Assembly (NCBI GenBank): GCA_024235955.1
Contig: JACKLJ010000004.1
Location: 243,449 to 307,448 of the forward strand
Reading direction: 5' to 3'
From: Burkholderiaceae bacterium
GTDB lineage: Bacteria > Pseudomonadota > Gammaproteobacteria > Burkholderiales > Burkholderiaceae_C
Length of the DNA stretch: 64,000 nucleotides
Part shown: positions 1 to 9,831 of the stretch, piece after piece
How positions within the stretch are numbered: position 1 is the stretch's first letter
Layout of the letters: each line of letters starts with the position of its first letter
Notes under the pieces: generated by a model
The model's database searches: none
What the model was told of the DNA's origin: nothing
What the model saw: only the letters and a program-made list of their open reading frames with translations
Position numbers and translations under genes: made by a program

Positions 1-329
1 GCGGTGGTGCTGATGTACAGGCTGACCCCCAAGCCATCGGTCAGCAGGTCGGTGATCTGGGTGCCGACCACGCTGACCAGCACCACCGTCAGCCAGTAGA
101 TCCAGGGCGTGTAGCGGCGGGTGCGCAACTGCGTGAACAGCGCGAGCAGCAACAGGGTGCCCATAACGGCCCGGGTCAGACTCTGGCCCCAGCCAGCATT
201 GACGGCCAGAAAATCGGCGCCGGTTTCACCCACCGTGGTGGACATGATCTTGATGACCCAGAACGACAACGCGACTTCCGGGACTTTGTTGAGCCAGGGG
301 CTCGTTCGGGGGGCGGGCAATGGGTTCAT
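1..329 (-). CDS. COG4705-like integral membrane protein (partial)
   Basis: The gene runs off the left edge of the window, so only its first 109 codons are visible. The start ATG at 329-327 has a strong AGGAGG-type ribosome binding site six to ten bases upstream. The protein begins MNPLPAPRTSPWLNKVPEVA and contains the segments KIMSTTVGETGADF and RRYTPWIYWLTVVLVSVVGT. I recognise these as typical of the COG4705 family of membrane-anchored proteins of unknown function. At least three hydrophobic helices are visible. It lies downstream of a PAP2 phosphatase and a PepSY protein in the same orientation, a grouping often seen next to two-component systems. The function is unknown. Confidence 0.8.
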   Translation of the reverse strand, partial: MNPLPAPRTSPWLNKVPEVALSFWVIKIMSTTVGETGADFLAVNAGWGQSLTRAVMGTLLLLALFTQLRTRRYTPWIYWLTVVLVSVVGTQITDLLTDGLGVSLYISTT

Positions 330-397
330 AGTTTCCTCCTGCCGATGTGAAAGGTACGCCGCCAGTCTGATCGGATTGACTTAGCTCTCACATAGGC

Positions 398-994
398 TTA
401 CTTGCGCACCCATCCCAGCGCGATCCACCTGCCAAAAATTCGATGATGAATGCTGGAGGTCAGCCGGTAGCTGGGCTCCAGATACCAGCGCGCCGCGCGA
501 AACGCCAGCCAGGAGGAGAGCGCCGCGACCGTAGCGGCCCCAAGCATGTCGAGCGGAAAGTGAACTCCCAGATAGATGCGTGCCCAGGCAACAGGAACTC
601 CCAACAAGGTCAGCCCGATACCGGCGTGTCGTGTGTCTCTCTGAAGCGTGAGACTGAAGGCGACTGCCCACCACAGCGTCAAGTGATCGCTTGGGAATGA
701 TGAATCGGCAACATGGGACATGAACGTATGCCCCAGCCGGATCATGAAAGGCCGGGGGTGCGACCAAGCCAGGCCGATGATTTGGTTGGTCAGCAGCCCA
801 AGCAGGCCGGATGCGGTAGCGATCAGCAGCGTTTTGCGGGTGTTCTCGTTGCCACGCAGCCAGCTGATGCCGATCAGAATCGGGACGGCCCAGATGAGCC
901 ATTCCGCAAAGAAGGTGGCCAGCGTCACCACCAGAGCGTTCGGGTGTTCAGGCGCGTTGAGCCACAGGAAGAATGTTTGGTTGAGATGTTCCAT
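398..994 (-). CDS. PAP2-family phosphatase, undecaprenyl-diphosphatase (BcrC) type
   Basis: This is a 198-residue polytopic membrane protein of the PAP2 superfamily, probably dephosphorylating undecaprenyl diphosphate at the periplasmic face so the lipid carrier can be recycled. The three phosphatase motifs are visible: a HPRPF box, SFPSDH (variant of PSGH) and ARIYLGVHFPLD. I chose the ATG at 994 because a GGAG sequence lies six bases upstream; a longer GTG start at 1015 would bury that site. It sits between the PepSY protein and the COG4705 protein on the same strand. The BcrC assignment rests on length and motif spacing; another lipid phosphate substrate is possible. Confidence 0.85.
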   Translation of the reverse strand: MEHLNQTFFLWLNAPEHPNALVVTLATFFAEWLIWAVPILIGISWLRGNENTRKTLLIATASGLLGLLTNQIIGLAWSHPRPFMIRLGHTFMSHVADSSFPSDHLTLWWAVAFSLTLQRDTRHAGIGLTLLGVPVAWARIYLGVHFPLDMLGAATVAALSSWLAFRAARWYLEPSYRLTSSIHHRIFGRWIALGWVRK

Positions 995-1050
995 GAAGTC
1001 TCCGGGCCGGATCACGGCGTCATGCGCAATCCGGCCACACTGGCAGGCGG

Positions 1051-1386
1051 TCAGTCTTGCTTGTCGTGGTCGTCATCGTGATCCGCCTTGTCCTCGGCAG
1101 ACGAGATGACGGTGCCCTTGTCGGCATCGACCCGGACATCGAAGACCTTGGCCCCGCTGACAACTTCCACGTCATAGACCCAGCCTTGCTTCGAGTTTTC
1201 GTACTCGGCGCGCGATGCCTTGCCATTGGCGTGCTGCTCGGCAACAGTGACGGCCTGGGTGAGCGGGATCTTGGCCTTGGTGATCGCCAGGGCGTCGTTT
1301 TCAATGCCACCCTTGGCGGCGTAGGCAACAGCGCCAGTCGTAGCAATGGCGATGGCCAGCAGGGAAAGTTTGGTGTAGCGATACAT
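1051..1386 (-). CDS. PepSY domain-containing periplasmic protein
   Basis: This is a small 111-residue exported protein. An N-terminal signal peptide (MYRYTKLSLLAIAIATTGAV, cleaved near AYA-AKGG) is followed by one PepSY domain with the segment IPLTQAVTVAEQHANG and the typical YDVEVVSGAKVFDVRVDADKG strand region. The tail is rich in Asp, His and Lys (DKADHDDDHDKQD), which could bind metal. PepSY proteins of this size are often encoded next to QseBC-like two-component systems and are thought to inhibit proteases or sense metals. Here it precedes the PAP2 and COG4705 genes on the same strand, about 56 bp from the PAP2 start. Confidence 0.85.
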   Translation of the reverse strand: MYRYTKLSLLAIAIATTGAVAYAAKGGIENDALAITKAKIPLTQAVTVAEQHANGKASRAEYENSKQGWVYDVEVVSGAKVFDVRVDADKGTVISSAEDKADHDDDHDKQD

Positions 1387-1586
1387 GGTGTTTCTCCAGT
1401 GAACGTGCGGGAATTTGCACGACGGAGAAGTTAGGCGGGACGACTTAGCTGTTCATGAGCGGTCGCATCGCCCGAACTGACCCGCCCAGAAGCTCCGGGG
1501 CCAACCAACGGCGATTTGTCCTGCGTCCAGTCAGCGCGGGAACCCGCAGCAAGTTCACCGACGCCAGCTGCACAATAATGCTTGCC

Positions 1587-3304
<1,718 letters not shown>

Positions 3305-3308
<4 letters not shown>

Positions 3309-6175
3309 ACGCACCCGCCAAGCCCGCCCACCTGGCGCCGCCGGTGGTGGATTTCGAGCTCGACGGCCGGCCGGCGCAGGCCCGCGCCGGCGAAACCATC
3401 CTCCAGGCCGCCGATCGCCTGGGCGTGCCGATCCCGCGCCTTTGCTACACCGACGGCCTGCGCGCCGACGGCAACTGCCGCGCCTGCGTGGTGGAGATCG
3501 AGGGCGAGCGCACGCTGGCCCCCAGCTGCTGCCGCGCCGTGCAGCCCGGCATGAAGGTCAAGGCCGGCAGCGAACGCGCCCGCAAGTCGCAGCAGATGGT
3601 GCTGGAGCTGCTGCTGGCCGATCTGCCCACCGAAGGTTACAAGTGGCTGGACGACGATGCCGCCGCCCCGCACGGCGAGCTGAGCCAGTGGGCCGCGCAG
3701 GCCGGCGTGCAGGTGCGCCCGGCGCTGCAGGCGCTGCGGCGCGACGAGCCCGCGCCGGATGTCAGCCACCCCGCCATGGCCGTCAACCTGAGCGCCTGCA
3801 TCCAGTGCACGCGCTGCGTGCGCGCCTGCCGCGAGGCGCAGGTGAACGACGTGATCGGCTACGCCGGCCGCGGCAGCCACGCGCGCATCGTGTTCGATCT
3901 GGAAGACCCCATGGGCGCCAGCAGCTGCGTGGCCTGCGGCGAATGCGTGCAGGCCTGCCCCACCGGCGCGCTCATGCCCAAGACGCAGCTCGGCCCGCAG
4001 CGCGTCGACCGGCAGGTCGATTCCGTCTGCCCTTTCTGCGGCGTGGGCTGCCAGATCAGCTACAACGTGAAGGACGGGCGCATCGTCAGCGTGAGCGGGC
4101 GCGACGGCCCGGCCAACGAGAAGCGCCTGTGCGTCAAGGGCCGCTTCGGCTTCGACTACGTGGCCAGCCCCGACCGGCTCACCGTGCCGCTGATCCGCAA
4201 GCCCGGCGTCGCCAAGGACCCGGCGCACTGCGAGCAGCCGCCCGACTGGCGCGAGGTGTTCCGCGAAGCCAGCTGGGAAGAGGCGCTGGATCTGGCCGCC
4301 GGCCAGCTGGTGGCGCTGAAGCAGCAGCACGGCGCCAGGGCGCTGGCCGGCTTCGGTAGCGCCAAGGGCAGCAACGAAGAGGCCTACCTGTTCCAGAAGC
4401 TGGTGCGCACCGGCTTCGGCAGCAACAACGTCGACCACTGCACGCGCCTGTGCCACGCCAGCAGCGTGGCCGCGCTGCTGGAAGGCGTGGGTTCCGGCGC
4501 CGTCAGCAACCCGGTGAAGGACGTCGAGCACGCCGAGCTGATCCTCATCATCGGCTCCAACCCCACCGCCAACCACCCGGTGGCCGCCACCTGGATGAAG
4601 AACGCCGCCCAGCGCGGCGCCAAGATCGTGCTGGCCGACCCGCGCGTGACCGACATCGCCCGCCACGCCTGGCGCGTGCTGCAGTTCAAGCCCGATGCCG
4701 ACGTGGCCCTGCTCAACGCCATGCTGCACGTGATCGTCACCGAAGGCCTGGTGGATGCCGACTTCCTGCGCGAGCGGGCCGACCACTACGCCGCCCTGGT
4801 GGCCAACGTGCAGGGCTACAGCCCCGAGGCCATGGCACCGGTCTGCGGCATCCCGGCGGAGACCATCCGCGAGGTGGCGCGCGCCTACGCCATGGCCGGG
4901 TCGTCCATCATCCTGTGGGGCATGGGCGTGAGCCAGCACGTGCACGGCACCGACAACGTGCGCTGCCTGATCGCGCTGGCCACCTGCACCGGCCAGATCG
5001 GCCGCCCCGGCACCGGCCTGCACCCGCTGCGCGGCCAGAACAACGTGCAGGGCGCCAGCGACGCCGGCCTGATCCCCATGATGTACCCCAACTACCAGCG
5101 CGTGGCCGACCCGGCCGCGCAGGCCTGGTTCGAGGATTTCTGGGGCCAGCCGCTGGACGCCCAGCCCGGCTACACCGTGGTCGAGATCATGCACAAGGCG
5201 CTGGCGCCGGAGACCGACCCGCACAAGGTGCGCGGCATGTACGTCATGGGCGAGAACCCGGCCATGAGCGACCCGGACCTGCACCACGCCCGCCACGCCC
5301 TGGCCAGCCTGCAGCACCTGGTGGTGCAGGACATCTTCCTCACCGAAACCGCCTGGCTGGCCGACGTGGTGCTGCCCGCCAGCGCCTGGCCCGAGAAAAC
5401 CGGCACCGTCAGCAACACCGACCGCATGGTCCAGATCGGCCAGCAGGCGCTGCAGCCGCCGGGCGACGCGCGCGCCGACCTGTGGATCATCCAGCAGATG
5501 GCACGCCGCATGGGCCTGCCGTGGAGCTATGAAAACGAGAGCTGCCTGCGCCCGTCAGACAAGGGCCAGAGCCCTGTTTCTTCTGAAAATTACCACGGCG
5601 TGGCGGCGGTGTACGACGAGATGCGGCGCGCCATGCACGGCGCCATCGCCGGCATCACCTGGGAGCGGCTGCAGCGCGAATCCAGCGTGACCTACCCCTG
5701 CCTCACGGACGACGACCCTGGCCAGCCCATCGTCTTCACGCACGACGTGCCCACGCCCAACGGCAAGGTGCAGCTGGTGCCGGCCGACATCATCCCCGCC
5801 GCCGAGCGGCCGGATGCCGAGTACCCCATGGTGCTCATCACCGGCCGCCAGCTCGAGCACTGGCACACCGGCGCCATGACACGCCGCGCCACGGTGCTGG
5901 ATGCGCTGGAGCCCGCGCCCACCGTGAGCCTGCACGGCGACGACCTGGCGCGCCTGGGCCTCGCGCCCGGCGGCCTGGCGCGCGTGCGCTCGCGCCGTGG
6001 CGAGGTGGTGCTGGCCGTGCGCCGTGACGACGGCACGCCGCCCGGCAGCGTGTTCATCCCCTTCGCCTACCGCGAGGCGGCGGCCAACCTGCTGACCAAC
6101 GCGGCGCTGGACCCGTTCGGGAAGATCCCGGAGTTCAAGTACTGCGCGGTGCGGGTGGAGCTATTGAAGTCATAG
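3305..6175 (+). CDS. fdsA: NAD-dependent formate dehydrogenase catalytic subunit FdsA
   Basis: This 956-residue molybdopterin enzyme oxidises formate to CO2 and passes electrons to the flavoprotein encoded just upstream, with which it is translationally coupled. An N-terminal plant-type [2Fe-2S] domain (C47, C58, C61, C75/76) is followed by a His/Cys cluster, a double [4Fe-4S] ferredoxin (CIQCTRC and CVACGEC) and the [4Fe-4S]-MGD domain (CPFCGVGC). The metal ligand is a cysteine at residue 383 (TRLCHASSV) where some homologues have selenocysteine. Residues about 740-762 are an SR65 repeat read in frame, and the last codons plus the TAG stop come from another copy. No fdsC or fdsD follows. Confidence 0.95.
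5524..5590 (+). repeat. SR65 repeat copy 2, inside fdsA
   Basis: This copy has the core GAGCTGCCTGCGCCCGTCA, then AAGGGC, AGAGCC and a tail ending CTGAAAAT, in the same orientation as the gene. It is read in frame and adds about 22 residues including SCLRPSDKGQSP. The outer stem has a C-C mismatch and the T-run is interrupted by CTTC, so the terminator-like features are decayed. Confidence 0.85.
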
Positions 6176-6222
6176 CTGGCTGCGGCCGCCACGCCTGGGC
6201 TGGGGGCTGATTCGGCCCTGAA
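6161..6222 (+). repeat. SR65 repeat copy 3, at the 3' end of fdsA
   Basis: The element begins at about CTATTGAAGTCATAGCTGG. Its TAG supplies the fdsA stop codon at 6173-6175, and its first codons give the C-terminal residues LLKS. The GGCC/GGGC arms are present but the outer stem and T-run are poor. Confidence 0.75.
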
Positions 6223-6249
6223 TGTCCTGCCCGGCTTGAGCGACACCGG

Positions 6250-6786
6250 CCGTTCGGGCTGAGCTTGTCGAAGCCCTGTTCGACGCTTGTTTGATTTCCA
6301 GCCCTTGCGTCTTTCGGGATCGTTGCAGGCCGGGATGTGCGCCCGGCGGCGCAGTTTCTTTCTTTGAGTCGCCAAAGAAAGAAACCAAAGAAAGGCGACC
6401 CCACTTGCCGTGTCCCTGCGCTTCGCTGCGGGCAGCCTGCGATGCTCGGTCGTGGGGCGGCGCTGCGGAACTCGCTGCGCGCTTGCAGCGCTCCGCTCGA
6501 ACAGCCGCAGCGAGTCAGAGCACGAAGCACGGCCATCCTTCGGTGTCCGCGCCCGCCCCACGCCCTGCGCTTCTCGGCACGGCCAGAGGGGGTTGGGGAG
6601 AAGACGGGCCATCGCTTCGCTCGGCCCCGAACTCAAAAAAGGCCGCTCGGCTCGTTCTGGCACCCCCAGAAGGCCGCGGAGCAGGCCATGCAAGCGACCG
6701 CCGTGGCCGGGCTTGTACCGACCACTGGCGGTGTCCCCCCTCACGAAGTAAGAGGGGGGAAGGCGCGTTAGCGACTCAGGGGGGTC
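6250..6786 (+). repeat. Long dispersed repeat LR, copy A
   Basis: The 609 bp gap between fdsA and the anti-sigma gene holds SR65 copy 3 and this element; I see no gene in it. It starts with a REP-like block (6251-6278, CGTTCGGGCTGAGCTTGTCG) and has a core (about 6330-6786) closely matching 20374-20839. The core contains a perfect 13-bp hairpin (6354-6366 with 6373-6385, six-base loop) and an 8-bp C/G hairpin (6735-6742 with 6752-6759). Open frames across it are shared shadows of the repeat rather than convincing genes. Confidence 0.85.
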
Positions 6787-7606
6787 ACAAACTCCTATAG
6801 ACCAGCGTCGCCAGCGCCAGCAGTTCGGCGCGGGGCAGGTTGCCGGCCAGGGCGTAGCCGAAGCCCTGGTCGACCCAGTAGAAGGCGCTGGTGTTGCCGT
6901 CGTGCTCGAAGCGGAAGGCGGTTTCGGCGGCGGAGGCCGCGGGGGCCGGGCCGGCGGCACTGGCTTGCACGGCGCCGAGGTAGAGGGTGATGCGTTCGCC
7001 GCCGGCGCGCTGGTACATGAACTGGGCGCGGGCGCCGCCGTCGCCGGGCAGCAGGCGGCCGCCGACGAGTTCGTAGCCGGTCTCGTGCAGGTCGGGCGCG
7101 TGGATCGGGCGGCCCAGGCGCTTGCCCAGCCACTGCACCAGGTGTTCCTGCTGCGCGGCGGGGACTTCCACCGGGTGCCGCACTTCGGGCTGGTAGAGCG
7201 CGTGCGCCACGGTGGCGGCGTGGGCGAAGCGCTGCAGCGGCGCGGCCTGGGCCAGCGCAGGGCCGGGCGCCGCGTTGCGATCCAGCTGCGCGCGGCCCAG
7301 CCAGCCGGCCAGGAAGGCGAGCAGCACGGAGGCTGCCAGGCCGCCGAGGCGCCACCAGGCGCGGCGCGCGTCGAGCCGGGCCTGCAGGCGTTCGGCGGCG
7401 GCGGCAAGCGGCGCGGGCAGGGGTTCCTGCAACAGGCCGGCGTGCAGCTCGCGCAGTTCGGCGCGCTGGCCTTGCCAGGCGTCGGCGTCGGCAACGGCCT
7501 GGGCGCCGAGGGCGGCGCGCGCGGCCGCGGCGTCGGCGGGCGGCAGGCGGCCGTCGACCAGCGCGTGCAGGCGGTCTTCGTCGGACGGGGCGGGCGGGGT
7601 GCTCAT
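6785..7606 (-). CDS. Transmembrane anti-sigma factor
   Basis: This 273-residue protein probably holds the adjacent ECF sigma factor inactive at the membrane. The N-terminal region (DEDRLHALVDGRLPPADAAA) resembles the short zinc-less anti-sigma domain. One membrane helix lies at about residues 84-103 (LGGLAASVLLAFLAGWLG). A periplasmic C-terminal domain follows, with the conserved-looking segments HPVEVPAAQQEHLVQWLGKR and FYWVDQGFGYALAGNL, as in anti-sigma factors of the YlaD/RsiW-like group. The start lies 24 bp after the sigma gene stop, so the two are probably co-transcribed. The signal sensed cannot be read from the sequence. Confidence 0.85.
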   Translation of the reverse strand: MSTPPAPSDEDRLHALVDGRLPPADAAAARAALGAQAVADADAWQGQRAELRELHAGLLQEPLPAPLAAAAERLQARLDARRAWWRLGGLAASVLLAFLAGWLGRAQLDRNAAPGPALAQAAPLQRFAHAATVAHALYQPEVRHPVEVPAAQQEHLVQWLGKRLGRPIHAPDLHETGYELVGGRLLPGDGGARAQFMYQRAGGERITLYLGAVQASAAGPAPAASAAETAFRFEHDGNTSAFYWVDQGFGYALAGNLPRAELLALATLVYRSL

Positions 7607-7629
7607 GGCGATCGCGGTTGGGGTTCAGC

Positions 7630-8163
7630 TTAGCTGGCCAGGCGCAGCGGCGCCGTGCCGGTGGCGGCCTGGGGCGATGGCGTGGCGGAGCTGGCGGGCT
7701 CGTCCATCAGCTCGCGCAGGCGGGCGCGGGCGCGCGAGAGGCGCGACATCACCGTGCCCACCGGCACGCCCAGCACACGCGCGGCGTCGGCATAGGCCAT
7801 GTCTTCCAGCGTCACCAGCAGCAGCACGGCGCGCTGCTCGGCCGGCAGGCGCAGCAGGCAGCGTTGCAGGTCGATGGCGATGTCGGCGTCGCGCGCCGGG
7901 CCGGGCAGCTCGGCATGGCGGTCTTCCAGCGGCACCACCACGGCGCGGGCCGCGGCGCCGCGGCGCTGGTTGAGGAACAGGTTGTGCATCAGCGTGAACA
8001 GCCAGGCGCGCAGGTCGCTGCCGGGCAGCCACAGCCGCCATTTGGCGCAGGCGCGCTCCAACGTGTCCTGCACCAGATCGTCGGCCGCCCAGGCGTCGCC
8101 CGTGAGCGCGCGCGCGTAGCGGCGCAGGGCGGGCAGGTGCGTGAGGACGGCCGAGCGGTTCAT
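7630..8163 (-). CDS. ECF-type RNA polymerase sigma factor
   Basis: This is a 177-residue sigma-70 family protein with sigma2 and sigma4 regions only. Sigma2 includes GDAWAADDLVQDTLERACAK and DLRAWLFTLMHNLFLNQRR. Sigma4 includes LQRCLLRLPAEQRAVLLLVT and the helix-turn-helix YADAARVLGVPVGTVMSRLS. It should direct RNA polymerase to a small regulon when released by the anti-sigma factor encoded directly downstream. The gene upstream on the same strand encodes a COG4315 lipoprotein, so the order lipoprotein, sigma, anti-sigma suggests a cell-envelope signal. A proline-rich tail after the domain looks non-conserved. Confidence 0.93.
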   Translation of the reverse strand: MNRSAVLTHLPALRRYARALTGDAWAADDLVQDTLERACAKWRLWLPGSDLRAWLFTLMHNLFLNQRRGAAARAVVVPLEDRHAELPGPARDADIAIDLQRCLLRLPAEQRAVLLLVTLEDMAYADAARVLGVPVGTVMSRLSRARARLRELMDEPASSATPSPQAATGTAPLRLAS

Positions 8164-8228
8164 GCGGGTGGGGCGCGGGGCGGGCGGCCATCATGCCGCA
8201 GCCGCCGCGGCCGCGCTGGCAGGGGTGA

Positions 8229-8618
8229 TCAGGGGCGCGCCAGGTGCCAGACCTGGTTCACGCCGTCGCCGGTGCGGTCGCCGGGCTTGGCATCCTTGAT
8301 CCAGTAGTAGAGCGGCTTGCCGTGGTAGGCCCACTGGTGGGCGCCGTCGTCGCGCATGACCACGCTGTAGCCGCCGCCGGCCTGGCTGCCGGCGGCCGCC
8401 ATCAGCGGTGGCCAGTTGGTGGCGCAGGGGCCGTTGCAGGTGGATTTGCCGCTGCCGGCCACGTCCTTGTCGAACACGTACAGCGTCATGCCGTTGGGGC
8501 CGGTGAGCACGCCGTCGCTGGCGCGCGCCGGGGCGGCGGCCTTGTCGGCATACATGGACGAGCAGGCGCCAAGCAGGGCGGCAGCCAGGGTGGCGGTGAG
8601 GACGGCGGGGGTGCGCAT
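8229..8618 (-). CDS. COG4315-type lipoprotein with Yx(FWY)xxD motifs
   Basis: This 129-residue protein has a lipoprotein signal ending in the lipobox LLGAC (lipidated Cys19). The mature part carries two copies of the family motif: LYVFDKD and YYWIKD. Between them are two cysteines (C-N-G-P-C) and the conserved block NWPPL. The family (secreted repeat of unknown function) is common in bacteria and is frequently placed beside ECF sigma factors. Here it is the first gene of a likely three-gene unit with the sigma and anti-sigma genes, about 66 bp from the sigma start. A purine-rich CAGGAG stretch precedes the ATG. Confidence 0.88.
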   Translation of the reverse strand: MRTPAVLTATLAAALLGACSSMYADKAAAPARASDGVLTGPNGMTLYVFDKDVAGSGKSTCNGPCATNWPPLMAAAGSQAGGGYSVVMRDDGAHQWAYHGKPLYYWIKDAKPGDRTGDGVNQVWHLARP

Positions 8619-8726
8619 GGCGATCTCCTGGAGGGGTTGGTACCGGCATGAACACGCCCGGGCAGCGGTTTATTCCATGCCCCGCTGCACGCAGCGCTGG
8701 CGCGCCCCGCCGGCTACCATGCCCGC

Positions 8727-9521
8727 ATGGAGCTGACCCGCCGCCACCACCAGCGCCTGCGGCAGATGTACCGATCGGCCGGCTGGCCCTGCCAGGACGT
8801 GCTGGAGGCCGACCTGCTGGCTGCCGGCCTGCTGGAACGCGTGCCCGGCGCCGGCGGCTGCGAGACGCTGCGCGTGACCGACCAGGGTGTGGCCGCCATC
8901 AGCGCGGCCGCCGCGCGCAACCGGCGGGCGCTGTCGGCCCACGAGGCGCTGGTGCAGCGCGTGGCCGAGGCGCAGGCGCGCGCCGGGCGCATCGTCTGGC
9001 GCGGCCTCAGCCTGCGCGTGCCGCTGCCACTGGATTCTGAGGAAAATCGGCCTCCGGCCCATGCGCAGAGGGCGCAGGCAGCTCTTGAATCAATAGCATC
9101 CGAGGCGCCGGAACCGCTTGCCCAGGTGCACTGGGCCATCGCCTGCCCGGACGTGTTCTCGGTGCGCCACACCAGCGTGGAGGCCTACCTGGAACCCGTG
9201 GTGCACGAAATCAAGGTCAGCCGCGCCGACCTGCTGGGCGACCTCAAGCGCCCCCACAAGCGCGCCGCCTATCTGCAGATGGGTGGCGCCTGCTGGTACG
9301 TGCTGGGCCGCGACGCCAGGGGCCACCCCATCGCCGACGCGGCCGAGGTGCCGCCCGAGTGCGGCGTGCTGCAATGCACCGGCGATCAGCTGGACGTGCT
9401 GCGCCCGGCGCCACGCCGCACGGTGGACCGTCTGCCCTTCGCCGTCTGGATGGCGCTGGCGCGCGCCACGCCCCTGGTGCCGCTGGAGGACGATGGGCAG
9501 GGGTTGCTGGGGGCGGGGTAG
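8727..9521 (+). CDS. Hypothetical protein with a PD-(D/E)xK nuclease-like (MmcB-like) domain
   Basis: I do not recognise a named gene. The 264-residue protein has an N-terminal region that reads like a winged helix (residues about 1-75) and a C-terminal region with VHEIKVSRADLLGDLKRP, HKRAAYLQMGGACWYVLG. The E-I-K-V pattern followed by a helix and a strand resembles the MmcB family and other PD-(D/E)xK nucleases, so a DNA repair or restriction-like role is possible. Residues about 102-125 come from an in-frame SR65 copy between the two regions. A TACCAT hexamer ends six bases before the ATG, so the mRNA may be leaderless. It stands alone on this strand. Confidence 0.6.
   Translation: MELTRRHHQRLRQMYRSAGWPCQDVLEADLLAAGLLERVPGAGGCETLRVTDQGVAAISAAAARNRRALSAHEALVQRVAEAQARAGRIVWRGLSLRVPLPLDSEENRPPAHAQRAQAALESIASEAPEPLAQVHWAIACPDVFSVRHTSVEAYLEPVVHEIKVSRADLLGDLKRPHKRAAYLQMGGACWYVLGRDARGHPIADAAEVPPECGVLQCTGDQLDVLRPAPRRTVDRLPFAVWMALARATPLVPLEDDGQGLLGAG
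9031..9101 (-). repeat. SR65 repeat copy 4, inside the nuclease-like gene
   Basis: The minus strand carries AGCTGCCTGCGCCC, a GGGC arm, an AGGC arm that pairs with GCCT, and a following CGATTTT, so the repeat hairpin is intact on that strand. The host gene reads through it on the plus strand and translates it as a linker of about 24 residues. Confidence 0.85.
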
Positions 9522-9831
9522 GGTGGACGCCGGTTGAGCGGGAAGCAGCCGCCTCGCAGCGCTCGCAGAGCGCGACTTGCTGTCCGCTCCCGGAGCTCGA
9601 GTTGGAGCCTGTCCACACCAACCTCGAGGCTGGAAGAGGCGAGAAACATCGCGTCAAGCGATTCGAACCGGGAGAAAATTCGGCGGTAGCTCTTGATGAG
9701 GGCGGTCGAATCCACGCAGCAGTGACCAAATGGGGGGCGAGAATACTTCCCTTCAGTACCGTGACCCCCTCGCAGAACACTCGAAATCGAGGCCAACGGC
9801 AAAACTCATCTTCAGGTTGGCCCTCTTCATC
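9522..9831. other. 310 bp stretch without a recognised gene
   Basis: I find no convincing gene here. The minus-strand reading has a short run (VDSTALIKSYRRIFSRFES and onward) that looks protein-like but has no start and no family I recognise, so it may be gene debris. The composition is slightly less GC-rich than the neighbours. It precedes the P-loop gene. Confidence 0.4.

Noticed and set aside
1380..1454. Possible response-regulator box (TTAGGC..CTTAGC) upstream of the PepSY gene
   Set aside because: The spacing of the two half-sites (14 bases) does not fit a PmrA/QseB box, and the regulator genes are outside the window.
4442..4460. Selenocysteine (in-frame TGA) in either formate dehydrogenase
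   Set aside because: Both ligand positions are TGC cysteine codons (4451-4453 and 45931-45933) with no in-frame TGA.
6291..6800. Overlapping frames in LR copy A with similar ones in LR copy B (20384-21151)
   Set aside because: The shared protein sequence follows from the repeated DNA. The copies contain frame-disrupting differences and keep a hairpin instead, so I read them as non-coding.
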